From assembly GCF_018119395.1 (NCBI RefSeq), contig NZ_JAGPWD010000025.1, positions 25,992 to 89,991 of the forward strand: a DNA stretch of 64,000 nt, read 5' to 3'. The notes beneath the pieces are model-generated. The model was not told the origin of the DNA, did not search any database, and saw nothing but the letters and a program-made list of their open reading frames with translations. Made by a program: the position numbers and the translations under genes. This document shows, in pieces, positions 6,367-16,608 of the stretch. This DNA is from Massilia sp. ZL223. GTDB lineage: Bacteria; Pseudomonadota; Gammaproteobacteria; Burkholderiales; Burkholderiaceae_D. How positions within the stretch are numbered: position 1 is the first letter of the stretch; every line of letters begins with the position of its first letter.

Positions 6367-9219
6367 TTACTGCGCGAAGGCCTCGGCCGCCGGCGTGATC
6401 TTCACCGCTTCCGGCTTGATGCCGAGCTTCATCGAGCCGATCATCCGGTCTTCATCCAGCAGGGACTGCGGCTTGTTGGCGTCGTAGGTGATCGGCGAGA
6501 AGGCGTCGCTCACCAGCTTTTCCTTCAGACCGGCCGCATCCTTGGTGATGATCACCACCGACAGGTTCTTCGCCGACAGGTGGCGCTTGATTGCCGCATT
6601 GACCTCGGCCGCCGTGAGCTTGCCCAGGCCGTCGCGCATCATGCGGGTGAATTCCGGCGTGTTGTACCACTGGGCGTCGAGGGCGTAGCCCAGCTGCTGG
6701 TCCTGGGTCGCGGTCATCACGAACACGTTCTTCATCAGGTAGTCGCGGGTGGTGGCGAAATCCTGCTCGCTCAGGCCCTGGTCGACCAGCCTGCCCAGTT
6801 CGTGCAGAGCGACACGCAGCGCGAAATGGCCGTTCTGCGGCGCCACCGGACGGATCCAGACTTCGAACAGCTGCGCCTTGCGGCCCAGGTTCGGATTCGG
6901 GAAGAACTGGAACATGCCGCGCGGGAAGGCCTCGATATAGGCATAGTCGCCATAGTTCATGCCGCGCTCTTCGCGGATGCGCTGGTACAGGCGGGCGCTC
7001 GAGGCGCGGTGCTCGCCCAGCCAGGTCTTGGCCAGCCACAGGGCCGGGAAGTCCGGGTGCGCACGGGTGACGGCGATCGGCAGGCCGAAGGAAATCGCGG
7101 TGGCGCGGGTGTTCTTCTCCACGATCTCCACTTCCAGGCCGTTCGGCATGCGCCCGCGCGGCGCCGTGGTGGCCGCCAGGCCGGCGCCTGGCGCCAGGCG
7201 CGCGAGCTGGGTCTTGAGCGAAGCGACCATCTGGTCCGAGACGTCGCCCGAGATGCCCACGCGCACGGCGCCTTGCGCATACGCCTGGCGGTAGAAGGCC
7301 TTCACGTCGTCCAGGGTGATCGCGTCCAGGCCCTTGACCGTGCCCAGCACCGGGTGGCCATAGGGCGTGCCGGCGAAGACATTGGCCTGCAGGCGCTCCT
7401 TGCCGAACTCCTCCTCGTTGTTGTCCTTCAGGTCCAGCACCAGGGCGTTGCGCTGGGCATCCTTCAGGCGGCGGAAGTCCTCTTCACGGAAACCCGGATC
7501 GACCAGCAGCGGCATGGCGATGGCCATGAAGCTGTTCCAGTTGTCCTTGTGGGTGGAACCGGTGAAGGTGGTCATTTCCTTGTCGGTCTGCTCGGTGAAG
7601 CTGCCGGCCAGCGGGAACAGGGCCTTGGTCACCTCGTCGATCTTGCGCTCGCGCGAACCGGCGCTGGCGACCATGGCGGCGGTGAGGGCGGCCAGGCCTT
7701 CCTTGCCCTGCGGGTCATGGGCCGAACCGGCCGCGAACAGCAGCTTGAAGCGGATCTGCGGCAGGGCCGATTTCTGCACCAGCACGTCGAAGTTCGCGGC
7801 GCCGGCCTTGGGCGCGAAATCGGCCAGCTTCGGCAGGGCCTCGATGCCGGCCGGCAGGGCGTCGTGCGCCAGGGTGGTCACGACCATGGAGTCGTCGACC
7901 AGGTACTTGCGCGCGGCGGCCTGCAGGTCGGCCGGCGTCAGGCTGTCCACCACGCGGTAGTAGCGGTTCAGGGTGCCGTAGGAACGGTCGAAATGCACAT
8001 AGGACGCCAGGGTCGAGGCGATCTGCTCGGTGTTGTCCAGCGAGCGGATCAGGCCGTATTTCTGGGCCGACTTGGCGTCTTCCAGCGCCTGGGCCGTCAC
8101 CGGCTCGTCGCGCAGCCTGGCCACGGTCTGCAGGATGGCGTCGCGCACATACAAAGTATCGAGCGGCTGCTTGACGCGGGCGCCGATGGTGGCCAGGTTC
8201 GGATCGACCCGGTTCGGGGCGTAGTCGAACAGCTGGTCGACCTTCTGCTCATCCTGCACCAGGCGCTTGTACAGCGGCGAGGTGCGCCCGAAAGACAGCG
8301 AGAGCAGCATCGACAGCGCGGCCTGGTCCTTGGTCTTGTCCGAGAACGCCGGGGCGCGGAAAGCGACCGTCACCAGCGGCAGGGTCGGGGTCTGCCAGGC
8401 CACGTGGCGGTACTGGGCGCCGCGCGGGGCCGGCTCGGCCGGGACCGGGGCCTTGTAGCTGCCGCGCTTCCACCCGGACCAGTATTTCTCGACCATGGCG
8501 ATGGCCTTGGCCGGCTCGACGTCGCCGGCGATGATCACGGTGGTCTTCTCCGGCCGGTACCAGCGGTCGAAGAACACCTTCGAATACTCGTACTGGTTGG
8601 GCATGTCCTCGATGTCCTTGAGGAAGCCCATGGTGGTGTGCTTGTAGGTGTGGGTGGTGAAGGCGGCGTCGCGCTGCACCTCGAACAGCTTCTGCATCGG
8701 GTTCGCGCTGTTCTTGTTGTATTCGCCCAGCACGGCGCGCGATTCGGTCTTGAACGCCTCGACTGGATAGGACAGGTGCTGGAAGCGGTCGGCCTCGACC
8801 TTCAGCACCGTTTCCAGGTCCTGCTTGGCGAAGGTGGTGTAGTAATTGGTCAGGTCGTCGCTGGTGTAGGCGTTCTGGCGCGCGCCGGCCTCCGTGATGA
8901 TCTTCTGGTACTTCTCCGGTGGATAGCTTGGCGTCCCGCGGAACATCATGTGCTCGAAGAAGTGGGCGAAGCCCGACTTGCCCGGCTCGATCTCGTTGCG
9001 CGAACCGGTCTGCACCGGGATCTGGACCGAGACCAGGTTCGGGAAGCCGGTCGGCACCACGATCACCTTGAGGCCGTTCGGCAGGGTTTTTTCGGTGGCC
9101 TTGAAAGGCAGGACGTCGCCGCCGGCGCTCTTGGCGGGGGCGGCATGGGCCGGCGCGGCCAGCAGCAGGGCCGGGATCAGCGTCGCGAGCGTGGTGCGCG
9201 ACAGGGTCGAGGTGAACAC
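6367..9219 (-). CDS. M16 family zinc metallopeptidase (pitrilysin/insulinase-like), secreted
   Basis: A 950-residue periplasmic protease. It starts at GTG (9219-9217) behind a good AAGGAGA, and opens with a signal peptide ending AAPAHA. The inverted zinc motif HFFEH lies at residues 86-90 with Glu89 as catalytic base; a downstream acidic segment (FKTESRAVLGEY) carries the third zinc ligand. The second half (from about residue 480) repeats the M16 fold without HxxEH, as usual in fused two-domain family members, and contains the substrate-gripping R/Y region (HRASSARLYQRIREERGMNY). It probably degrades small proteins or peptides. It follows the diguanylate cyclase gene on the same strand after a 102-base gap. 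Confidence 0.88.
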   Translation of the reverse strand: MFTSTLSRTTLATLIPALLLAAPAHAAPAKSAGGDVLPFKATEKTLPNGLKVIVVPTGFPNLVSVQIPVQTGSRNEIEPGKSGFAHFFEHMMFRGTPSYPPEKYQKIITEAGARQNAYTSDDLTNYYTTFAKQDLETVLKVEADRFQHLSYPVEAFKTESRAVLGEYNKNSANPMQKLFEVQRDAAFTTHTYKHTTMGFLKDIEDMPNQYEYSKVFFDRWYRPEKTTVIIAGDVEPAKAIAMVEKYWSGWKRGSYKAPVPAEPAPRGAQYRHVAWQTPTLPLVTVAFRAPAFSDKTKDQAALSMLLSLSFGRTSPLYKRLVQDEQKVDQLFDYAPNRVDPNLATIGARVKQPLDTLYVRDAILQTVARLRDEPVTAQALEDAKSAQKYGLIRSLDNTEQIASTLASYVHFDRSYGTLNRYYRVVDSLTPADLQAAARKYLVDDSMVVTTLAHDALPAGIEALPKLADFAPKAGAANFDVLVQKSALPQIRFKLLFAAGSAHDPQGKEGLAALTAAMVASAGSRERKIDEVTKALFPLAGSFTEQTDKEMTTFTGSTHKDNWNSFMAIAMPLLVDPGFREEDFRRLKDAQRNALVLDLKDNNEEEFGKERLQANVFAGTPYGHPVLGTVKGLDAITLDDVKAFYRQAYAQGAVRVGISGDVSDQMVASLKTQLARLAPGAGLAATTAPRGRMPNGLEVEIVEKNTRATAISFGLPIAVTRAHPDFPALWLAKTWLGEHRASSARLYQRIREERGMNYGDYAYIEAFPRGMFQFFPNPNLGRKAQLFEVWIRPVAPQNGHFALRVALHELGRLVDQGLSEQDFATTRDYLMKNVFVMTATQDQQLGYALDAQWYNTPEFTRMMRDGLGKLTAAEVNAAIKRHLSAKNLSVVIITKDAAGLKEKLVSDAFSPITYDANKPQSLLDEDRMIGSMKLGIKPEAVKITPAAEAFAQ

Positions 9220-9321
9220 GTTGTCTCCTTGGAAAATACGCTAAGCGCGCAGCATAGAATATTCGACAAGGAAAGAACAGCAGTATCAGCCATGCATATG
9301 CAGGGTGGGCGGCGCAGGTAT

Positions 9322-10359
<1,038 letters not shown>

Positions 10360-10484
10360 GTGCCGTCCTTTGCAGTCGCGGTAAGCAGCCGGATGGCCGC
10401 TGCTAGGAAGCAATTCTGCTACTGCGGATAGAACGACCTATTGATTTTCAGCAAGAATACAGGCGTGCTCCAGTGCGCGGCCGC

Positions 10485-11390
10485 TCAGGCCAGTTCGGCA
10501 ACCTCCCGGGCTGGAATGCTGAGCGTCATTCGCCGCCGGCCCGGCGCCGGCTCGGCCAGGCACAGGCTGGCGTCCAGCGCATGGAGGCGCTCCCGCAGCT
10601 CGTCGGGCAGGCTGTCTTCCGCGATCGCCGCGTCGCCGTCGATCTGCAGGCTCAGGCGGTCGGCGCCCTCGGCCAGGCGCACGTGCAGCTCGGCGGCGCC
10701 CCGGCGCCCGGCACTGGCCGCCACTTCCTGCAGCACCCGGAACACGGCCAGCCGGGCGGCGCGCTCGGCCGGCGGCGCGGCCGGGTCGGTGCCGGCGTCG
10801 AAACGGTAGCGCAGGCCGGACAAGCGGGACTGGTCCTGCAGCACATGCTGCAGTGCCTGGCGTAGTCCTTCCTGCTGGCCGATCGGACGCAGGCCGCCGG
10901 CAACGGCCCGGACCGCCGTGATCGCGCCGTCGATGTTCGCGAGGGCGCCGTCGAGGCGGCTCGCCAGCTGGGGCGCGGCGTCGACGCCGTCCTGCAGGCA
11001 GCTGAGTTCGGTCCGCAAGCGGCTCAGGCGGCTGCCAAGCTGGTCGTTCAGGTCGCGCGCGATGCGGGAGCGCTCGCCTTCGCGCACGCCTTCCTGGCGC
11101 CGCACCAGCCGGCACAGCACGTCATGGTGCTCGGCCAGCGCCTGTTCCGCATGGCTGCGCGCTTCGCGCTCGGCGGCGAGCTGCAGCCGCAGGGCATGGG
11201 CGCGTTCCTCGGCGCCGAGGCTGCGCCGCAGGCCGAGGAAGGCCAGCAGCAGCACCGCCAGCGTCACCAGTGCGCAGGCCAGCAGCTCCGGAGACACCGC
11301 ACGCAGCGCGGCCGGGACGGGCAAACCGGCCCAGGCCGCGGAGGGGGCGGCTGCGAACAGGGCGGCTAGGAATGCAGAGGGCTTGGTCAT
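10485..11390 (-). CDS. histidine-kinase-like membrane protein lacking the phosphoacceptor His (HisKA_3 type, probable pseudokinase)
   Basis: 301 residues: signal-anchor or signal peptide at 1-22, a membrane helix near 35-56, a coiled coil at 60-100, then a HisKA_3-like dimerisation helix. The motif that should read RxRIARxLHDxLG reads SRIARDLNDQLGSRL, so residue 115 is Asn (codon AAC) instead of His. The C-terminal ATPase region is also degenerate: the N-box position reads VLQEVAASAGRRGA and no DxGxG G1 motif remains. The protein is therefore unlikely to autophosphorylate. It could be a sensor or scaffold that controls another kinase, or a decaying gene. No response regulator lies next to it. 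Confidence 0.7.
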   Translation of the reverse strand: MTKPSAFLAALFAAAPSAAWAGLPVPAALRAVSPELLACALVTLAVLLLAFLGLRRSLGAEERAHALRLQLAAEREARSHAEQALAEHHDVLCRLVRRQEGVREGERSRIARDLNDQLGSRLSRLRTELSCLQDGVDAAPQLASRLDGALANIDGAITAVRAVAGGLRPIGQQEGLRQALQHVLQDQSRLSGLRYRFDAGTDPAAPPAERAARLAVFRVLQEVAASAGRRGAAELHVRLAEGADRLSLQIDGDAAIAEDSLPDELRERLHALDASLCLAEPAPGRRRMTLSIPAREVAELA

Positions 11391-11410
11391 GGCGTCCTTC
11401 TTACGCGATT

Positions 11411-11445
11411 CGGAATGTTCCGCAAGACTTCGGTAAGAACTTACC
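11411..11445. promoter_or_regulatory. two dyads upstream of the kinase-like gene
   Basis: CGGAA-TG-TTCCG (11411-11422) and GGTAAG-AA-CTTACC (11432-11445) are perfect inverted repeats. They lie 21-55 bases upstream of the minus-strand kinase-like start in the gap shared with queE. They could be operators; no bound regulator is known. Confidence 0.3.
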
Positions 11446-11545
11446 TTGGTCCCGAGCCAGGAATATTGGTAAAGCTCAAGTTTTACGCAGGCGGCAGGCT
11501 GGCAGCGCAGGGGCGACGGCAGGTGCGCCCGGCGCCGGGGCGCGC

Positions 11546-11551
11546 TATAAT
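11546..11551 (+). promoter_or_regulatory. -10 element of the queE-queD-tadA promoter
   Basis: A consensus TATAAT lies 32 bases before the GTG start of queE. No good -35 is visible 16-18 bases upstream (GC-rich). The resulting leader would be only about 25 bases, too short for a preQ1 riboswitch. Confidence 0.45.
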
Positions 11552-11583
11552 GGAAGGTTGACGAGCGCCTTACCCTACATAAC

Positions 11584-12219
11584 GTGACCTACAGCATCAA
11601 AGAAATGTTCTACACCCTGCAGGGCGAAGGCGCCCATGCGGGACGTCCGGCCGTGTTCTGCCGCTTCTCGGGCTGCAACCTGTGGAGCGGCCGCGAGGAT
11701 GACCGCGCCAGCGCGGTCTGCACCTTCTGCGATACCGATTTCGTCGGCACCGACGGCGAAGGCGGCGGCAAGTTCAAGGACGCGGCCGCGCTGGCCGCCG
11801 CGATCGACAGCCTGTGGCCGCCGGCCTACACCCCCAGCAAATACGTGGTCTTCACCGGGGGCGAGCCGCTGCTGCAGCTGGACGCCGCCCTGATCGACGC
11901 CATGCACGCGCACGGCTTCACGATCGCCATCGAGACCAACGGCACCCTGCCGGTGCCGCCGGGCGTGGACTGGGTGTGCGTGAGCCCCAAGATGGGCTCC
12001 AGGCTGGTGGTCGAGAAGGGCAACGAGATCAAGGTGGTGATTCCGCAGGCGAACCAGGACCTGGCCGCCTACGAGCACCTCGATTTCGAGAACTTCTACG
12101 TCCAGCCGATGGACGGCCCGCTGGCCGCCCACAACACCCGCCTGGCGATCGAGACCTGCCGCCGCAACCCCAAGTGGAAGCTCAGCCTCCAGACCCATAA
12201 ACTCCTCCAGATTCCCTAA
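11584..12219 (+). CDS. queE: 7-carboxy-7-deazaguanine synthase
   Basis: Radical-SAM enzyme that converts 6-carboxytetrahydropterin to 7-carboxy-7-deazaguanine in queuosine biosynthesis. The 211-residue protein starts at GTG (11584) in the typical context TYSIKEMFYTLQGEG. The cluster cysteines are C31, C46 and C49, spaced CX14CX2C rather than CX3CX2C; this expanded loop is known from the Burkholderia multivorans enzyme. A GGEP motif (FTGGEPLLQLD) for SAM binding and the strand IAIETNGT follow. queD lies 20 bases downstream and tadA overlaps queD, making one operon. Confidence 0.93.
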   Translation: MTYSIKEMFYTLQGEGAHAGRPAVFCRFSGCNLWSGREDDRASAVCTFCDTDFVGTDGEGGGKFKDAAALAAAIDSLWPPAYTPSKYVVFTGGEPLLQLDAALIDAMHAHGFTIAIETNGTLPVPPGVDWVCVSPKMGSRLVVEKGNEIKVVIPQANQDLAAYEHLDFENFYVQPMDGPLAAHNTRLAIETCRRNPKWKLSLQTHKLLQIP

Positions 12220-12239
12220 TTGAGATTGACCAGGCTTCC

Positions 12240-13149
<910 letters not shown>

Positions 13150-13158
13150 TCCCGGGGG

Positions 13159-13178
13159 GGCCGCCATTGCTGGCGGCC
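13159..13178. terminator. hairpin after tadA
   Basis: A perfect 7-bp GC stem (GGCCGCC at 13159-13165, GGCGGCC at 13172-13178) with a 6-base loop lies 9 bases after the tadA stop. There is no T-run, so termination strength is uncertain. Confidence 0.45.
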
Positions 13179-13262
13179 TCGAGGCTTGTCCCGCATGAGC
13201 GCCGCCCCCACGGCGAAAGTGTTATGCTGATTCCAAGCCGTCCCGCACGGCGACGACAGAGA

Positions 13263-13290
13263 GCTTAACCAATATCGCTTAACCAATATC
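13263..13290 (+). repeat. perfect 14-bp tandem duplication upstream of the hydrolase operon
   Basis: GCTTAACCAATATC occurs twice in direct succession (13263-13276 and 13277-13290), 49 bases before the ATG at 13339. It falls in the leader or promoter region, with a possible -10 TATGCT at 13223-13228. It could be a slippage duplication or a direct-repeat binding site. Confidence 0.7.
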
Positions 13291-13338
13291 GATACTGCGC
13301 CGCATGTTACTGGCATTGCGAGCGCGGAACCACCCGTC

Positions 13339-14265
13339 ATGCCGACCCTGAATGCCAATGGACTGCGCATCGCCTTCGACACCGCGGGCGACCCCAAGGC
13401 CGTACCACTGCTGCTGGTACACGGACTAGGCATGCAGCTGACCGCCTGGCCCGATGAGTTCGTCGAGGGCCTGGTCGAGCTCGGTTTCTATGTGATCCGC
13501 TTCGACAACCGCGATTGCGGCTTGTCGACCAAGTTCGAGCAGGCCGGCGTTCCCAATCTGTTCCTGGCCCGCCTGAAGTCCAGGCTGGGCTGGTCGCTGC
13601 GTCCGGCCTATCGCCTCGAGGACATGGCCGAGGATGCGCTGGGCGTGCTGTCCGCGCTGGGCGTGGCGCGTGCCCATGTGGTCGGGGTGTCGATGGGCGG
13701 CATGGTGGCCCAGATCCTGGCGGCCCGTCACCCGCAACGGGTATTGAGCCTGACCTCGATCATGTCGAGCAGCGGCCGGCGCGGCCTGCCGGGCCCGCTG
13801 CCGAAAGTGCGCCAGGCGCTGGCGCGCAAGCCGGCCAACCCCGCCGACCTGGACAGTATCGTCGACCATACGGTCGCCCTGCTGCGGGAAATCGGCAGCC
13901 CCGCCTATCCGACCCCGGAAAAAGCCCTGCGCAAGCGCGTGGCCCGTACTCTGCGGCGCAGCTATTGCCCTGGCGGCCTTGCGCGCCAGATGATGGCGGT
14001 GGCCGCCGGCGGCGACCGCAGCGCCGAGCTGCGCAGGATCGGTGCGCCCACCCTCGTGATCCATGGCGCCGCCGATCCGCTGGTGCCGCTGGCCTGCGGC
14101 CAGGACACCGCCGAGCAGATCCCGGGCGCCCGGCTCGAGGTCATCGAAGGCATGGGCCACGATTTGCCGCCCCAGCTTGTGGAGCGGCTCCTCGCCTTGA
14201 TCGACGCCCATGCCCGGGGTAAGATGCTGCCAGACTCAACACCGCGGCTCTTCGTCAAACAGTGA
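13339..14265 (+). CDS. alpha/beta-fold hydrolase
   Basis: A 308-residue cytoplasmic serine hydrolase with no signal peptide. The oxyanion region HGLGMQ (near residue 33), the nucleophile elbow GVSMGG (near residue 119), the Asp strand VIHGAADPLVP and the final His in GMGHDLPP are all present in the right order, so the Ser-Asp-His triad is intact. The closest general pattern is that of esterase or proline-iminopeptidase-like hydrolases acting on small substrates. The stop overlaps the GTG of the LD-carboxypeptidase gene. The substrate is unknown. Confidence 0.82.
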   Translation: MPTLNANGLRIAFDTAGDPKAVPLLLVHGLGMQLTAWPDEFVEGLVELGFYVIRFDNRDCGLSTKFEQAGVPNLFLARLKSRLGWSLRPAYRLEDMAEDALGVLSALGVARAHVVGVSMGGMVAQILAARHPQRVLSLTSIMSSSGRRGLPGPLPKVRQALARKPANPADLDSIVDHTVALLREIGSPAYPTPEKALRKRVARTLRRSYCPGGLARQMMAVAAGGDRSAELRRIGAPTLVIHGAADPLVPLACGQDTAEQIPGARLEVIEGMGHDLPPQLVERLLALIDAHARGKMLPDSTPRLFVKQ

Positions 14266-15179
14266 TCACCCCACACATCGGCATCGCCATCGTGGCGCCG
14301 GGCGGCTACACGTCCGACCCCGCATCCGTCGAACGCGCCATCACGCGCCTCGAAGCCCAGGGCTGCCTGGTCCATAACTATTACGACCAGGCCGCCATCC
14401 ACCAGCGCTTCGGCGGCACCGACGAGGGCCGGCTGGCGCAACTGCATGCCGCCGTAGCCGATCCCGATGTCCAGCTGATCATCGCGCTGCGCGGCGCCTA
14501 CGGCATGACCCGGCTGCTGCCGGAGATCGACTTCGAGGCCATCGCGGCCAGCGGCAAGATCGTGGTCGGCTTTTCCGACGTGACGGCCCTGCAGATGGGC
14601 CTGCTGGCCAAAACCGGCGCCCTGAGCTATGCCGGGCCGATGATCGCCGGCGACTTTGGCGCCAGGGAGACCGATCCCTTCACCATCGACCAGTTCTGGC
14701 GCTGCCTGGCCGGGCCGACCCATACCATCCGCGAGCAGGCCGCCGGGAACCCGGAACTGGAAGTCTGCGGCACCGTCTGGGGCGGCAACCTGGCGATGAT
14801 CGTCTCGCTGCTGGGCACGCCGTACTTCCCGCGGGTGGAGGGCGGCATCCTGTATGTGGAAGACATCAACGAGCATCCTTACCGGGTGGAGCGCATGCTG
14901 CTCCAGCTGCAGCAGGCCGGTGTGCTGGACCGGCAGCGCGCCGTGATCCTGGGCGACTTGTCCGGCTACCGGCTCAGCCCGCAGGACAACGGCTACGATT
15001 TCGACGCGATGCTGGCCTACCTGCGCGCGACACTGCCGGTGCCGGTCCTGACCGGCCTGAGCTTTGGCCATATCCAGCGCCGGGTGACCATTCCCTTCGG
15101 CGCCCAGGGCCGCCTGGTCTCGAACGCCGGGGGCTTCACGCTCACGCTATCGGATTACCCGACGGTCCGCCGTGGCTGA
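14262..15179 (+). CDS. ldcA: LD-carboxypeptidase, peptidase family S66
   Basis: Releases the terminal D-alanine from murein tetrapeptides during peptidoglycan recycling in the cytoplasm. It is 305 residues long and starts at GTG 14262, overlapping the hydrolase stop. The nucleophile Ser is in VGFSDVTALQ (near residue 107), the Glu in the WGGNLAMI region (near 187), and the His in GLSFGHI (near 270), the S66 Ser-Glu-His triad. The RGAYGMTRLLPEID segment is a family hallmark (usually RGGYG). The 3' end overlaps the FAD oxidoreductase by eight bases. Confidence 0.87.
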   Translation: MITPHIGIAIVAPGGYTSDPASVERAITRLEAQGCLVHNYYDQAAIHQRFGGTDEGRLAQLHAAVADPDVQLIIALRGAYGMTRLLPEIDFEAIAASGKIVVGFSDVTALQMGLLAKTGALSYAGPMIAGDFGARETDPFTIDQFWRCLAGPTHTIREQAAGNPELEVCGTVWGGNLAMIVSLLGTPYFPRVEGGILYVEDINEHPYRVERMLLQLQQAGVLDRQRAVILGDLSGYRLSPQDNGYDFDAMLAYLRATLPVPVLTGLSFGHIQRRVTIPFGAQGRLVSNAGGFTLTLSDYPTVRRG

Positions 15180-16446
15180 GCGGCTCGGGCAGCATACCTA
15201 TTACAGGGCGAGTTCTTCGCCCGACAGCTATCCATCCCTGCAGGGCGAGCGCGAATGCGCCGTTTGCATCATCGGCGCCGGCTTCGCCGGCCTGGGCACG
15301 GCGATGTCGCTGGCCGAGCGCGGCGAGCGCGACGTGGTCGTGCTGGAGGCCGAGGAGGTCGGCCACGGCGCTTCGGGCCGCAACGGCGGCTTCGTGTTCG
15401 GCGGTTTCTCGCTCGGCGAGCGGGCGCTCCAGCGCAGCGCCGGGACGGCCGCCCGCCAGCTGTACGGCGACACCCTGGCGGCGGTGGGCCTGATCCGCGA
15501 ACGTATCCGCCGCCACGACATCGCCTGCGAAGCCCGCGAGAGCGGGGTCATCCTGGCCAACTGGTTCAACGACGACCGCATCCTGTTCGAGCAGCAGCGT
15601 TTCATGGCCGAGCACATGGGGGTGCAATGGCAGCACCTGGGCCGGGACGAGTTGTCCGACCGGCTGCGGACGCGCCGCTACAAGGGCGGCCTGTTCGAGC
15701 CGGGCGGCTTCCATTTCCACCCGCTGAAATACGCCCAGGGCCTGGCGCGCACCCTGGCCCGGTCCGGCGTCACGATCCACGAGCGCAGCCGCGTCACGTC
15801 GATCCGCCGCCGCGAGGGCGGCTGGCTGGTCGTGACGGCGCAGGGAACGGTGGCGGCGCGCGAACTGGTGGTCTGCTGCGGCGGCTATCTGGCCAGCCTG
15901 CACCGGCGGCTGCGCGCCGCCATCCTGCCGATCGCCACCTATGTGATGGCCACCGAGCCGCTGGGCGAGCGCCTGGCCTCGAGCATCCGCACCGAGGCGG
16001 CGGTCTACGACACCCGCTTCGCCTTCGACTATTACCGGGCCTTGCCGGACACCCGACTATTGTGGGGCGGCCGCATTTCGATCCTGCACCGCTCGCCGCG
16101 CGCCGTGGCCAGGCTGCTCTACGGCGACATGCTGAAGGTCTATCCCCAGCTCAAGGGGGTGCGGGTCGAACATGCGTGGAGCGGCCTGATGAGCTACGCG
16201 CGCCACAAGATGCCCCAGGTCGGCCGCCTTCCGGACGGATTGTGGTACGGCATGGGCTTCGGCGGCCACGGCGTCGCCCCGACCACCCTGGCCGGCGAAT
16301 TGCTGGCCGGTGCGCTGACCGGGGACGGCGGCCGCCTGCGCCAGTACGCGCGCTGGGGCTTGCTATGGACCGGCGGTCCGGCCGGCCTGGCGGCGGCCCA
16401 GGCGGCTTACTGGTACTACGGCCTGCGCGACCTGCTGCGCCGCTAG
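15172..16446 (+). CDS. FAD-dependent amine/amino-acid oxidoreductase (DAO family, PuuB/OrdL-like)
   Basis: 424 residues with an N-terminal FAD-binding motif CIIGAGFAGLGTAMSL, a DAO-family ASGRNGGFVFGGFS segment that binds the flavin, and a C-terminal FAD contact GMGFGGHGVAPTTLAGE. It starts at GTG 15172 inside ldcA. The pattern is closest to gamma-glutamylputrescine oxidases or D-amino-acid-dehydrogenase-like enzymes. A short C-terminal hydrophobic stretch (LLWTGGPAGLAAAQAA) may associate with the membrane. Because it follows LD-carboxypeptidase with overlapping frames, oxidation of a murein-derived D-amino acid is a reasonable guess, but no substrate motif proves it. Confidence 0.8.
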   Translation: MAERLGQHTYYRASSSPDSYPSLQGERECAVCIIGAGFAGLGTAMSLAERGERDVVVLEAEEVGHGASGRNGGFVFGGFSLGERALQRSAGTAARQLYGDTLAAVGLIRERIRRHDIACEARESGVILANWFNDDRILFEQQRFMAEHMGVQWQHLGRDELSDRLRTRRYKGGLFEPGGFHFHPLKYAQGLARTLARSGVTIHERSRVTSIRRREGGWLVVTAQGTVAARELVVCCGGYLASLHRRLRAAILPIATYVMATEPLGERLASSIRTEAAVYDTRFAFDYYRALPDTRLLWGGRISILHRSPRAVARLLYGDMLKVYPQLKGVRVEHAWSGLMSYARHKMPQVGRLPDGLWYGMGFGGHGVAPTTLAGELLAGALTGDGGRLRQYARWGLLWTGGPAGLAAAQAAYWYYGLRDLLRR

Positions 16447-16608
16447 GCCGGCTTGGCCAGCCGCGCGCGTTTCATCCACAGCGCATTTTGGCCGAAAACA
16501 AGTGACAATACAACATCGGCGCCGCCTCCCAAGGAGGGGCCCGGGATGGTAGAATAGCCGGTTATCCGATCGGCGAAATCCGCCGACCAACGCTTCCAAA
16601 GGTACACC

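Noticed and set aside
11546..11583. preQ1 riboswitch before queE
   Set aside because: The leader after the -10 element is about 25 bases and shows no pseudoknot-like stem.
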